NCBI RefSeq assembly: GCF_013393185.1
Contig: NZ_QJQX01000075.1
Span: 62,001 to 126,000, forward strand
Source of the DNA: Sphingobium lactosutens
Lineage (GTDB): Bacteria > Pseudomonadota > Alphaproteobacteria > Sphingomonadales > Sphingomonadaceae
DNA length: 64,000 bases
Reading direction: 5' to 3'
The notes under the pieces were generated by a model that had not been told where the DNA came from, did no database searches, and saw nothing but the letters and a program-made list of their open reading frames with translations. Shown here piece after piece: positions 8,611 to 17,104 of the stretch. Within the stretch, counting starts at the first letter, position 1. Each line of letters opens with the position of its first letter. A program made the translations under genes and the position numbers.

Positions 8611-10812
8611 TCAGACCGCCATTCCGATCCGCGCCGCCCGTCCCTGCGCCAGACTTCCCAATTGCCGCACCTCGACCGTCAGCGCCGTCCCCGCCGTTCC
8701 GTCCGCAGCGATCATCGCCGCCGCATAGGCCCAGTTCGACGCGCCCGTCTCGGCACTGCGGATCGGCGTCGTTCCCTGCATCACCCGTATCGCATAGCGT
8801 TCGCTCTCCTCGGCGATCGGCACGTCGGCCCCGCCCAGCCAGCGCCAGCCGATGCGGCTGCGGCGGGTCCAGCTGATCGCCTGGCCGCCGCTGCCGTCCG
8901 ACCGCACCGTCAGATGCACGGGCGCTGGCGGCATCAGCGCCTCGCCCGCGATGGTCAGCGACGCTTCGGCCGGTTCGGCATCGCCGATGCCGATCGCCAG
9001 CAGGCCCAGCACTCCGCCCGCCTCGCCCTCACGCCCCGCCATGGCGAGCGGTTCGACCAGCCTCTCCTCCTCGATCAGCAGGAAAGGCTCGCCGGGCGCA
9101 TGTTCGTCCATCGCCCATTCGGTACCGCGCAGACCACGGCGCAATGCCGTCAGGCGCCAGCTTGCCGGCCCGATCCGCGCCGCCTGCCCGAACTGGATCA
9201 ACTCATGCCCCAACAGGCAGAGATTGCGCCCCTGCGCCAGTCCCGCCTCATCGGTGGACAACAGCTCCATATCGTCCGCCAGCAGCGTGACCGTCAGGGC
9301 ATGGCGCCTGTCTACCAGCATCGCAGTCCCCACCGGCAACGCCTCGCCGGCCACCCCCATCACCGCACGCGGCGCGCTCCGCCCGATCGGCGTCGCCTCG
9401 CCGCTCGCGCCGGTCATGAACAACGCTGCGTTGCGCCATCCCGCCCCGCCGCTGGCCGCGGCCACCACCAGCGGCGCACTGGCCGGCCCGTCGCGCAGCG
9501 GCGGCAGGTCGGCCAGCATCAGCGTCGTCGCCCCATGGGGCGCATCCACCTGCCGCACGATCGCACCGGAAGAAGCGCCCGCAGGCAGCGCGCCCGCGCC
9601 GCCCGGCACCCGCCGCAACGCCAGCCGCACGACCATCGCCTCCCATTCCCGTTCCTCGATCCGCCAGAGGCCGGGCGCATCGGCGACCGTCACCACCATC
9701 CCCGGCGCCAGCGCCAGCGCGCGCCAGTCGCATTGCAGCGTCATCGTCGCGCGCCCGCTCCAGGCCGCACCGATCCGCGCCGCCGCCAGCGCCCGCGCTG
9801 CGTCGGCCCCCAGCACCGCGGGCAGTTCGACCCCGCTCTCCAGCCGCCCCGGTCCCGGCCGCGTCACCCGCTGGACGCCGGCCTGATAGTCGCGCGCTGC
9901 ATCATAATGGCGCAGGCTGATCGCGACCGGCACCCCGTCCGCCGCGCCGCCCGATCGCTGGACCGGATCGACCGCCTGCCCGTTGATGCGCCGCACCAGC
10001 GCCGCGCCGCCGGCCACGCCATCCGCCACCGATGGCGTCGCCACCAGCCGCAAATCCGCCTCCCCCGATTGCAACGCCAGTCCCTGCGCCTCCACCAGCG
10101 GCGCGATCGCCTCGCGCACGTCGGCGCCGCCGGCCGCAAAACCGTCGACGCCCGGCAAAGCCGTCCCACTCAGCCGCCCGGCGCTCAGGTCCGCCGCGAT
10201 CTCCGCCATTGTCACCGCCGCTGCATCCGCCTCCACCTCGAAGGTCAGCGACGGTATGCGATTGCCATAGTCGGCCAGCGCCAGATCCTCGAACAACACA
10301 TAGGCCATGCCCCGATGCGCGGGCGCCAGCGCCATCCCTTCGGCCGAGGCGATCAACGGATCGGCCATCTGCGCCTCGCCGCCAGCATGCACGCGAAACG
10401 CCGACACCTCGCTCTTGAAATCGCCCGCCGCCCCGCGCAGCAGATTGCCATCAGCCCATATCCGCCGGATCGCCCGGATCGGCCGTGTCGACAGCGCGAC
10501 GGCGAAACTCGCCGAATAGCTGTAGCTGGTGACGCTTCCCCGCCCCTTGCCGCCGCCACTCTTCGTCTTCGTCTCTTTCAGGTCCGTCGCCCAGATCACC
10601 GTCCCGGCGACGCGCATCGTTCCGAAAATCTTCGGCACCTGCATGCCATAGCTCGACGTCTGCACCAGCAGGTCGGACAATCGCGCGCCTTCACGCCCCT
10701 TCGCCTTGAACAGGACCTGATTGTCGATGACGTTGCCGATCACCGCCCCGATCGCCGCGCCGACCGGCCCGCCGAGCACCGTCCCCACCGCCGTCAGCAC
10801 CACTGTCGCCAT
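8611..10812 (-). CDS. GTA gp15-like tail-tip (host specificity) protein
   Basis: 733 residues. The N-terminus MATVVLTAVGTVLGGPVGAA is followed by IGNVIDNQVLFK and a baseplate-hub-like region (VQTSSYGMQVPKIFGTMRVA, VIWATDLKE). This is the tail-tip 'phage tail_3' type found in the C-terminal half of R. capsulatus GTA gp15. The usual gp15 carries an extra TIM-barrel-like N-terminal half and is over 1,200 residues; here that part is absent, and a barrel-like region is instead fused to gp12. It would contact the recipient cell surface. Upstream is a 75-base palindromic repeat, then the NlpC/P60 gene. Confidence 0.88.
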   Translation of the reverse strand: MATVVLTAVGTVLGGPVGAAIGAVIGNVIDNQVLFKAKGREGARLSDLLVQTSSYGMQVPKIFGTMRVAGTVIWATDLKETKTKSGGGKGRGSVTSYSYSASFAVALSTRPIRAIRRIWADGNLLRGAAGDFKSEVSAFRVHAGGEAQMADPLIASAEGMALAPAHRGMAYVLFEDLALADYGNRIPSLTFEVEADAAAVTMAEIAADLSAGRLSGTALPGVDGFAAGGADVREAIAPLVEAQGLALQSGEADLRLVATPSVADGVAGGAALVRRINGQAVDPVQRSGGAADGVPVAISLRHYDAARDYQAGVQRVTRPGPGRLESGVELPAVLGADAARALAAARIGAAWSGRATMTLQCDWRALALAPGMVVTVADAPGLWRIEEREWEAMVVRLALRRVPGGAGALPAGASSGAIVRQVDAPHGATTLMLADLPPLRDGPASAPLVVAAASGGAGWRNAALFMTGASGEATPIGRSAPRAVMGVAGEALPVGTAMLVDRRHALTVTLLADDMELLSTDEAGLAQGRNLCLLGHELIQFGQAARIGPASWRLTALRRGLRGTEWAMDEHAPGEPFLLIEEERLVEPLAMAGREGEAGGVLGLLAIGIGDAEPAEASLTIAGEALMPPAPVHLTVRSDGSGGQAISWTRRSRIGWRWLGGADVPIAEESERYAIRVMQGTTPIRSAETGASNWAYAAAMIAADGTAGTALTVEVRQLGSLAQGRAARIGMAV

Positions 10813-10828
10813 AAGATTCTCCTACCAA

Positions 10829-10903
10829 CATCCGTTCGTTTCGAGCCCTTCGACTGCCTGCCAAGGCAGGCGCTCAGGACAGGCGAAGGTCGAGAAACGG
10901 ATG
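10829..10903. repeat. Palindromic intergenic repeat (TCCGTTCGTTTCGAG family)
   Basis: A long imperfect inverted repeat opens with CATCCGTT and closes with AACGGATG. Internal segments CTTCGACTGCCTGCC and TCAGGACAGGCGAAGG are of the common sphingomonad REP type. It fills the gap between the gp14-like and gp15-like genes. Related copies lie at 21990-22018 and 46244-46374. Confidence 0.8.
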
Positions 10904-10905
10904 TG

Positions 10906-11289
10906 CTACGGCACCCGCCACCAGCCAATCACCGGCCAGGGCGACGGGCCGGGCGTCTCCACCACTCGCCCCAGCCCGGCATGGGCATGGACGAAGCCCG
11001 TGCCCGTCCCGACCATCAGATGCAGTTGCAACGGCCCCGGCCGCACCAGCGCCAAATCACCTGGCTTTTCACCCGCCCCGCCGCACGCGACCGGCCGCAA
11101 TCCCGCCGCCCGCAGCCATTCTTCCGCCCGCCCGATATCCCTGCTGCGCAGCCCATAGGCATCGGGCACGCCTGTCCTGCCCAGCGCCAGCGCCGCCAGC
11201 CCCACGCAATCCAGCCCGTCCCGTCCCCGCCCATGCAGCCGGAACGGCACCCCGACCAGCGCCCGCGCCCGCTCGACCGCCCCGCTCAT
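10906..11289 (-). CDS. GTA gp14-like NlpC/P60 peptidoglycan peptidase
   Basis: 127 residues. The catalytic Cys28 lies in the GRDGLDCVGL motif (DCxGL type), and a downstream histidine lies in LQLHLMVG within GDLALVRPGPLQLHLM. NlpC/P60 enzymes cut stem peptides. In GTA tails this protein is thought to open the recipient wall for DNA entry. The start overlaps the gp13-like stop by ATGA (bases 11286-11289), so translation is coupled. Confidence 0.92.
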   Translation of the reverse strand: MSGAVERARALVGVPFRLHGRGRDGLDCVGLAALALGRTGVPDAYGLRSRDIGRAEEWLRAAGLRPVACGGAGEKPGDLALVRPGPLQLHLMVGTGTGFVHAHAGLGRVVETPGPSPWPVIGWWRVP

Positions 11290-12095
11290 GCGCCGGGATA
11301 GCGGGTCAGCAGGTCCATGCCCGGCAGATAAGGCTCGCCCCGGAAGTTCGCGACATTGCCGAACCGCGCCGCGCAGGTCGCCAGTTGCCGGTCACACCCC
11401 TCGACCAGCAGCGCCAGCGCCCCCGCCTCCACGGCAAAGGCCGGCGGATCGGCCAGCGTCACGCCATCGCCGTCATTATCGACCACCGCCTGCACCAGCC
11501 CCGCATTGGCTCCGCTCATCCAGCGCAACGTACCGAAGGCATAGGCCCCCACCGCCAACCCGCCGACCGTCACCTCGGCATCCTCCACCGCAGCCACCGT
11601 CACGACCCGCCGACGCCCCGCCATATCGACCCGGCACGCCCGGTCGCCCAGCCTTGCGCGACAGTCGGGCGATGTGGAGGGCGCCACCGGCTCCCCCAGC
11701 ACCGCCGCTGCCCCGATCAGTTCGGCCGAAAAGCTCGCCCCCTTGCGCGACACCGCGCCGATCTCGCCCCGCGCCAGCAGCAGCCACAGCGCGCCCGGCG
11801 TTTCCCACTGGGTCAGCCGCAGTTCCAGCGCCGCCCCGTCCCAGCGCCCCGCCATCAGGTCCGCCTCGCTGATCGCATCGCTCGACAGCGCGCCCGCCAC
11901 ATCGCTATCCTCGCCCTCCAGCCCGATGCCGCTCCGCACCGCCGCCGGCGTCATCCCCGGCGCAGCGCGATAGAGGAGGCCGTCCATCTCCAGATCGCGA
12001 TCATGGCTGGTGAGGCCGATCGTCACCCCGTCCCGCCGCTCGATCCGCCAGCAAAAGGCCAGCGTGCACAGCGGCTCGTCCAGCCCCCCGCTCAT
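11286..12095 (-). CDS. GTA gp13-like tail protein (DUF2163)
   Basis: 269 residues. Family features are the N-terminal TLAFCWRIERRDGVTIGLTS followed by HDRDL, then PAAVRSGIGLEGEDSDVAGA, and the C-terminal cysteine segment EGCDRQLATCAARFGNVANF followed by RGEPYLPG. The cysteines (AFCWR, CRARLGDRACRV and CDRQLATC) are typical and may bind a metal cluster; GTA hub proteins have been reported to do so. It is coupled by 4-base overlaps to the genes on both sides (gp12-like and gp14-like). Confidence 0.93.
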   Translation of the reverse strand: MSGGLDEPLCTLAFCWRIERRDGVTIGLTSHDRDLEMDGLLYRAAPGMTPAAVRSGIGLEGEDSDVAGALSSDAISEADLMAGRWDGAALELRLTQWETPGALWLLLARGEIGAVSRKGASFSAELIGAAAVLGEPVAPSTSPDCRARLGDRACRVDMAGRRRVVTVAAVEDAEVTVGGLAVGAYAFGTLRWMSGANAGLVQAVVDNDGDGVTLADPPAFAVEAGALALLVEGCDRQLATCAARFGNVANFRGEPYLPGMDLLTRYPGA

Positions 12096-14419
12096 TCGCG
12101 TATCTCCACCAGCGGCACCGACACCGCCTCCCCCGCGGCAAAGGTCGCGCGGCTAATCTCCAGCCGATCCTCGGCAAAGCGCACCGGCACATCAAAACGA
12201 TAGCCCGCACTCAGCACCACGCCAGCCGCAGGCGCCACATCGAACGCGATCACGCCCAGCCCCGCATGGTTCCAGCCGCTCGCCATCTCGACGCCATCAG
12301 CCGCGACGCGGATGCTCCCCGCCACCGGCCGGGTGATGATCCGCGCCTGCGCCGCCTCGCCCGCACCATAATAGCGCATCAGCCGAAACTCGGACCGCAC
12401 CCCGTCGCCCACGCCCAGCCGCTGGTCGAGCGGCGAGGGCGCTGCCCCCGGCGCACCGCTGCGATCGTCATAGGGATCGGTAAAGCGGAACCCGCGCGCC
12501 GCGCCGCGCCTTGCCCGGAAAAACTCGATCAGTGTCGCGATATCCGCCTCGGACCTGACCCCCGGCCCGGCATCATAGGACAGGCGCGCATCGGCCCAGT
12601 CGCTCGACCGCCGCTCATGCCCGGACGGACTTTCGACGATCTGCGTCGAAAAGGCCGGCGCCAGGCTCGCCTCGCGGCCGATAGCGATCGGGAACAGCAC
12701 ATCATCAAAGGCCTGCACATCATCCTCCCCATCGATCCTGAAACAGGTAAAGCCGTCGCGGCAGACCTGCGGCAGCGCCCAGATGAAGGTCGCCGCCGTC
12801 CCGCGCGCCACCGACGCCCGCGCCGCCGCCATAATCTCGCGCCACTGCCCGGCCTGCTCCGGCAACAGCACGAAGCCAGAAAAATAATGCTGTTCCTCAA
12901 TCGGATAGCCGAGCTGCGCCGTCGCCAGTTCTACGCCCCGCGCCGTCAGATTGGGCCGCCCTTCCGTCACCCAGTCATAATCCTCCAGCTGCAGCACATC
13001 GAAAGCCGGGAAAGCCCAGCCCACCGGCATGTTCGCCCGCTTGGCCTCCGGCGCGCGCGGATCGAGGATGGTCGGCAGATAGGCGAGCAGATGCGTCACC
13101 GCCCCCGGCGCGACCAGCTTGACCGCTGCACAGAGCGCCGCCGTCGACGCCGCCAGCAAAGCCCCCGCGGCATCCAGCAGGTCGCACTGCGCCGCACTCA
13201 ACGCACCCCATACATTCGGTATCGACACCGGCGCGCCGCCAAATGCCGCCCGCGCCGCATCGTCGTACAGACATATCCGCCCATCCCCCGGCATCACCCA
13301 CCACCAGGGTTCCCCGACCTGAAACAGGATCGGCAATCCCGCCTCCAACCCGATGGCAACGAACGCGCCCGCCACCGCCTGCAAATAGGCCATCGCTCCC
13401 ATATGCGCTGGCGACAGCAGGGTAGAGGGCGGCGCCCATCCGGTCAGCGCCGGATCGCCATTCTCCGCCCTCTGCTTCCAGTCGTTCCAACAATGCGCAT
13501 CGAACAGTTCATAGGATAGCGACCAGATGACGCCGAACCCCAGCGCCTTCGCCCTTACCGCAAAATCCCTGTGCCACGCCGCGCACGGCCCGTTCAGCAC
13601 GCCCTCCGCCAGACTGACGAACAGCTCCGCTCCCGACCGCTCCAGCCGGAAATAATGGCTCATCCCGACATAATGGTTGATCGCCCCGCGATAGCCCAGC
13701 GCATGGATCGCAGCGATGATCCGCTCCGGCGTCTGGTTGAAGCCGTCATCATAGCCGGTCGCCATCGACAGCCCATGTTCGGGCAGCATCACATCGCCGA
13801 CCGCCAGCACCGACCCCGCGCCATCGCACCTTATATCGCTCAGCTCCGCCCAGCCCTCGACCGCGACGGGAAAGGGCGTATCCCCCTCATCATAATCCGG
13901 CGGCACGAGCGAGATGAACATCCGGTCCACATCCCCCGCCCACACCGGATCACTATCCTCCGGCAGATCGTATCCACCGACGAGCGCCGAAAAATCCAGC
14001 GTCACCACCGCATCTTCCGGCCCGCCGCTCGCATGGTTCCACAGCCGCACATACCAGGCCCGCGCCACGCCCGCCTCGTCCCTCCCCTCGATCGTCAGCG
14101 TCGGCCCATGCGTCTCGTCCAGCCTGCGCAGCCCGGACGAGCGCCAGCGAAAGGACAGCATACAGTCCCGAAAATCCCGGCTGGTCTCATAGGCCAGCAG
14201 CTTATGGCTCCACCGATCCTCTGACTCCCAGATCAGCCCCGCCAGATCGCCCGACCCGTAAAAGACCGTATCCACCCGCACCGCATCGGGCGCGGTGGTG
14301 ACGACGCTCGCCATCATCGGCCGGGGAAAATTCACCGTCCAGTGCGTCGCGGCAAAGCGCTTGAGGAAACCCGCCTCCTGCCCCCGCCGCGCATCGGCCA
14401 GCCAATAGCCCATATTCAT
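12092..14419 (-). CDS. GTA gp12-like distal tail protein (DUF2460) fused to a TIM-barrel-like region
   Basis: 775 residues, several times the size of a stand-alone gp12. The last ~210 residues are DUF2460: FSTQIVESPSGHERRSSDWA, LIEFFRARRGAARGFRFTDP, VGDGVRSEFRLMRYY. The first ~550 residues start MNMGYWLADARRGQEAGFLK and contain a barrel-like region (about residues 215-500) with YRGAINHYVGMSHYF, KALGFGVIWSLSYELFD and LPILFQVGEPWWWVMPG, resembling a glycoside-hydrolase TIM barrel. In R. capsulatus a TIM barrel is instead part of gp15. I infer a domain relocation; catalytic activity is unproven. Coupled by ATGA overlaps at both ends. Confidence 0.88.
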   Translation of the reverse strand: MNMGYWLADARRGQEAGFLKRFAATHWTVNFPRPMMASVVTTAPDAVRVDTVFYGSGDLAGLIWESEDRWSHKLLAYETSRDFRDCMLSFRWRSSGLRRLDETHGPTLTIEGRDEAGVARAWYVRLWNHASGGPEDAVVTLDFSALVGGYDLPEDSDPVWAGDVDRMFISLVPPDYDEGDTPFPVAVEGWAELSDIRCDGAGSVLAVGDVMLPEHGLSMATGYDDGFNQTPERIIAAIHALGYRGAINHYVGMSHYFRLERSGAELFVSLAEGVLNGPCAAWHRDFAVRAKALGFGVIWSLSYELFDAHCWNDWKQRAENGDPALTGWAPPSTLLSPAHMGAMAYLQAVAGAFVAIGLEAGLPILFQVGEPWWWVMPGDGRICLYDDAARAAFGGAPVSIPNVWGALSAAQCDLLDAAGALLAASTAALCAAVKLVAPGAVTHLLAYLPTILDPRAPEAKRANMPVGWAFPAFDVLQLEDYDWVTEGRPNLTARGVELATAQLGYPIEEQHYFSGFVLLPEQAGQWREIMAAARASVARGTAATFIWALPQVCRDGFTCFRIDGEDDVQAFDDVLFPIAIGREASLAPAFSTQIVESPSGHERRSSDWADARLSYDAGPGVRSEADIATLIEFFRARRGAARGFRFTDPYDDRSGAPGAAPSPLDQRLGVGDGVRSEFRLMRYYGAGEAAQARIITRPVAGSIRVAADGVEMASGWNHAGLGVIAFDVAPAAGVVLSAGYRFDVPVRFAEDRLEISRATFAAGEAVSVPLVEIRE

Positions 14420-14979
14420 CGCTCCAGCGCTCCCCTCACCGCCCGCGCCACCTGCCGCGCGCTCCGCGCCAGCAGTCGCGGCTCGCTCTCCCCGCCGCGC
14501 CCGCTAACCGCGATGCTCACCCGCACATCACGCGCGCCCCCACTCCCTGACATGCCCCCGTTCGCGACGACCTGCCCGCTCGTCGTCGGCACAAAGACCT
14601 CCGGCCCGCGCTCGCCGACCATATAGGCCCGCCCCGGTGTCACCGGTCCGCCCGTCGCACGCCCCGGCAGCCCCAGCGCCGACGACAGCACCGTCGTTCC
14701 CAGGTCGAACAGCCCGCCGCTCCCGCCGCCCGTCGCCGACCGCAGCGCGCTCGCCGCAATGTCGTTCAGCACGCTGAGCGCGATCCGCTTCAGATCCTCG
14801 AAGCCGAACTTCCCGGTCCGCACCGCGCGCAACAGTCCCTGCTCGATCCGCTGCCCGGCTCGCTCCGCCCCTGTCGCCAGCGGCCCCTCCAGAGTCCCGC
14901 GCATCGCCTCGACGTCGCGGTTCAGCCCCTGCGTATCGGCCCGCACCCGCACCACCAAAGTCTCGATTTCCTCGTCCAT
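14416..14979 (-). CDS. GTA gp11-like short tail tape-measure protein
   Basis: 187 residues from the ATG at 14979; an in-frame GTG five codons upstream is the alternative, but GGGAGTGGGGAGC favours the ATG. Short tape measures are normal for GTAs, which have short tails. Visible are ETLVVRVRADTQGLNRDVEA (typical tape-measure N-terminus), GFEDLKRIALSVLNDIAASA, and the glycine-rich TGGPVTPGRAYMVGERGPEV followed by FVPTTSG, a tape-measure C-terminal signature. It links to gp12 through a 4-base overlap. Confidence 0.9.
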   Translation of the reverse strand: MDEEIETLVVRVRADTQGLNRDVEAMRGTLEGPLATGAERAGQRIEQGLLRAVRTGKFGFEDLKRIALSVLNDIAASALRSATGGGSGGLFDLGTTVLSSALGLPGRATGGPVTPGRAYMVGERGPEVFVPTTSGQVVANGGMSGSGGARDVRVSIAVSGRGGESEPRLLARSARQVARAVRGALER

Positions 14980-15006
14980 GCTCCCCACTCCCACCCGACG
15001 CTCGCC

Positions 15007-15204
15007 TCAATCCGGCATCACCCCCATCAACCGCCGCAACTCCACCCCATCCACGCCCTCCCCCGGCGCTTCCTCGCCGCGCGCCGCGCGCAGCACCGCC
15101 GCCAGTTCCGCCGGGGTCGCACGCCAGAATTCGTCGGGCCGCCAGCCGAGCAGCCACCCGGCCACCCCCGCCAACCGCCCGGCCGCCTCGCGAAACCGCG
15201 TCAT
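15007..15204 (-). CDS. GTA tail assembly chaperone, second part (gp10.1 type)
   Basis: 65 residues from the ATG at 15204, which overlaps the preceding stop (ATGA, bases 15201-15204). The segment AGWLLGWRPDEFWRATPAEL is characteristic of the short protein found between gp10 and gp11 in alphaproteobacterial GTAs (DUF2376/phage tail assembly chaperone type). It probably works with gp10 to coat the tape measure during tail assembly. Confidence 0.8.
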   Translation of the reverse strand: MTRFREAAGRLAGVAGWLLGWRPDEFWRATPAELAAVLRAARGEEAPGEGVDGVELRRLMGVMPD

Positions 15205-15512
15205 TTCCCCGCCAATATCTGCTGCAAAATGGCCTTCAGCACCGGCGTCACCCGTGCCAGCCCGACCGCCAGCACCGCCTCGCCCAGCGCCTCGCGCGTC
15301 AGCCGGTCGCGATCGACCAGGCAATGCCAGAACAGGGCCACCAGATCGCCCAGCGACAGCTTCCCGTCGGCCGCTCGCTCGACCAGCTCGAACAGCGGCC
15401 CCAGTTCCTCCTCCGCCGCCACCAGCGCCGCGAAACTCGGCCGCAACGCCAAAGTCTCGCCACCGACCTCCAGCGCCGCCTCGCCCCGTTCCGGGTTTGC
15501 CACGCCGCTCAT
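15201..15512 (-). CDS. GTA gp10-like tail assembly chaperone
   Basis: 103 residues. It begins MSGVANPERGEAALEVGGET, followed by LALRPSFAALVAAEEELG and LGDLVALFWHCLVDR, which matches the GTA-gp10 family. By analogy with phage lambda gpG it binds the tape measure before tube polymerisation. It overlaps the major tail protein stop and the next chaperone start by four bases each. No frameshift joins the two chaperones here; they are separate coupled genes. Confidence 0.85.
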   Translation of the reverse strand: MSGVANPERGEAALEVGGETLALRPSFAALVAAEEELGPLFELVERAADGKLSLGDLVALFWHCLVDRDRLTREALGEAVLAVGLARVTPVLKAILQQILAGK

Positions 15513-15916
15513 TCGCTCACCACCGCGCCGCTGCTTTCCAGGCTCAGCGCATAGTTGCGCTCGCCATTATAATCGCCGGCATAGTCCAGCCGCGTGACCA
15601 GGAATCGCCCCCGCATCCGCTCCCCGCTCTCGAAGCTCAGTTCATAATGTTCGATCGTGCCCGACAGCGCATGGTTGCGGATGCGGACTTCCGCGTCCGA
15701 CCCGGTGAACAGCCCCGCCGCCGACACGCTGACCGACCGCACCCCCGCGCCCGACAGCAATTCGCGCCAGCCGCCCGAATCCTTGCTGGTGATGTTCACC
15801 GCTTCGCCGTTTACGGACAATTGGGTGGTGCGCATTCCTGCCACCGTTGCATAGGTTGCCGGAACGTTTCCGTCGCCGACCTTCAGCAAAAACGCACTTC
15901 CTTTTTCGACGCCCAT
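15509..15916 (-). CDS. GTA gp9-like major tail protein (TP901-1 type)
   Basis: 135 residues from the ATG at 15916; upstream frame sequence is Cys/Arg-rich and unlike protein. It begins MGVEKGSAFLLKVGDG and shows the TP901-1-type major tail features AGMRTTQLSVNGEAVNITSK, GWRELLSGAGVRSVSVSAAG, and the C-terminal DYAGDYNGERNYALSLESSG. It polymerises into the tail tube. It is the first gene after a 138-base gap that also carries a plus-strand passenger gene upstream. Confidence 0.93.
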   Translation of the reverse strand: MGVEKGSAFLLKVGDGNVPATYATVAGMRTTQLSVNGEAVNITSKDSGGWRELLSGAGVRSVSVSAAGLFTGSDAEVRIRNHALSGTIEHYELSFESGERMRGRFLVTRLDYAGDYNGERNYALSLESSGAVVSE

Positions 15917-16054
15917 GGCGCATTCTCCAGCCAAGCGACACCGACGCGCGCAGCACCTTGCTACGGCCCGGAAAATCGCGAAAAAACAGGAGACATGAGG
16001 CACGCCCTGCGCGCCCCGTCTCAGCGTGAATCTGGGGTTTATGGAGAGGTCCCG

Positions 16055-16378
16055 ATGTTTGTTGCTGCTTCGCTCGTGATGATGCTTGCCGCGGCCCCGT
16101 CCGCCGACGCGGTCGGCAATGGCCGCAAGGACTTTTCCAAGTGCCTCAGCGCCCAGATTCAGCCCTCTCTCGACAAGAAGCTGACCGTCGGCGACTTCCA
16201 GTCCACCATCAAGAAAGCCTGCGCCGACAAGGAAGCCGCCTTCCGCGCCGCCATCATCGCCCAGGACAAGGCAGACAAGATGTCCGACGCCGACGCCAGC
16301 AGCGACGCCGACGACCAGATTTCGGAATATGTCGACAAGATCACCAGCGAATTCGAAGAAAGCAGCAGCCCAAGCTGA
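16055..16378 (+). CDS. Small exported protein inside the GTA cluster
   Basis: 107 residues from the ATG at 16055, preceded by TGGAGAGGTCCCG. The N-terminus (MFVAASLVMMLAAAPSADA) looks like a signal peptide. The remainder is acidic and probably helical, with a Cys pair (FSKCLSAQIQ and KKACADKEA), then a tail rich in Asp and Ser (SDADASSDADDQISEYVDKI). I do not recognise the family. It runs against the GTA genes, between gp8 and gp9, so it is probably an independently transcribed insertion. A dispersed repeat follows. Confidence 0.7.
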   Translation: MFVAASLVMMLAAAPSADAVGNGRKDFSKCLSAQIQPSLDKKLTVGDFQSTIKKACADKEAAFRAAIIAQDKADKMSDADASSDADDQISEYVDKITSEFEESSSPS

Positions 16379-16455
16379 TCCGGACGCCGCTCAGCGCGAT
16401 CCCACGTCTAACCGGCGAACAGCCGACTGGATCACGCGCGATCATTCTCTAGGCT

Positions 16456-16486
16456 CGTCACCCCGGCCTTGAGCCGGGGTCCAGCT
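16456..16486. repeat. Dispersed repeat (CGTCACCCCGGCCTTGAGCC family), copy 1
   Basis: A palindromic core, CCCCGGCCTTGAGCCGGGG, is followed by TCCAGCT. The same sequence recurs at 57308-57388. Confidence 0.85.
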
Positions 16487-16514
16487 GTCATTCTTTCAGC
16501 GGAAGGTTATCGAC

Positions 16515-16919
16515 CTACTCCCCCTCCCGCACCGCCCGCATCCGATAATCTATCATCGCCCGCCATCCCGGCGCAGCGCCACCATTGCGCGCCACCCGCG
16601 ACCGCAGCAGCCCGACACTCACGATCCGCCATCCATCCTGCGCGCCGGCCGCGCCGATCGCCGGATCGATCCGCGCCATCATCCCGGCCAGCCGCCCCGG
16701 CGTCTCGTCCGCCACGACCAGCCCGATGGTCAGCCGCAATTCGCGCCCCTCGACCTGCTTGCCGCCCCAGTCCGCGCCCAGACATTCGCCGACCACCCCG
16801 TAGGGCGCCGCCGCCCGCGCCGGCTCGCCGTCGTACAGAGCATTGACCCGGTCCATCAGCGCCCCATCCGCCCGCAGGGCCGCGATCACCGCCGCCCGCA
16901 CCGCCACCTCCGCACTCAT
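16515..16919 (-). CDS. GTA gp8-like tail terminator-type protein (DUF3168)
   Basis: 134 residues from the ATG at 16919, coupled by ATGA to the preceding gene. It shows the DUF3168 pattern: VAVRAAVIAALRADGALMDR, NALYDGEPARAAAPYGVVGE, and a conserved Trp-rich middle (GADWGGKQVEGRELRLTIGL). In R. capsulatus GTA this position is gp8, interpreted as the tail-terminator/neck protein that joins head and tail. It ends near the reversed small exported gene. Confidence 0.88.
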   Translation of the reverse strand: MSAEVAVRAAVIAALRADGALMDRVNALYDGEPARAAAPYGVVGECLGADWGGKQVEGRELRLTIGLVVADETPGRLAGMMARIDPAIGAAGAQDGWRIVSVGLLRSRVARNGGAAPGWRAMIDYRMRAVREGE

Positions 16920-17104
16920 CGCACTCTCCCCGCCTCGCGTAGCGCCAGATCGCGCCACCAGCGTCCCGCCAGCCCCCGCCCGGACGCGCGCACATCCTCG
17001 CCCTCGACCACCGCCTCGACGCCCTCCGCCGCCAGCGCCACCGCGATCCGCTCCCGCCGCCACGCCGCGCGCGCCTCGACCATCCGCGCCAGCGCCGCCT
17101 TCAT
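16916..17104 (-). CDS. Small protein at the gp7 position of the GTA cluster
   Basis: 62 residues from the ATG at 17104, overlapping the gp6-like stop (bases 17101-17104) and itself overlapping gp8. The sequence is helical and basic (MKAALARMVEARAAWRRERI, then ALAAEGVEAVVEGEDV, then GLAGRWWRDLALREAGR). Its position equals gp7 of R. capsulatus GTA, a head-tail connector component, but 62 residues is short. Identity rests mainly on position and coupling. Confidence 0.6.
   Translation of the reverse strand: MKAALARMVEARAAWRRERIAVALAAEGVEAVVEGEDVRASGRGLAGRWWRDLALREAGRVR

Noticed and set aside
8662-11301. Very long plus-strand open frame (879 codons) opposite the tail-tip genes
   Set aside because: It is a shadow of the GC-rich minus-strand GTA genes: Arg/Pro/His/Gln-rich, no recognisable domain, no ribosome binding site. 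The opposite strand encodes clear gp13-gp15 homologues.
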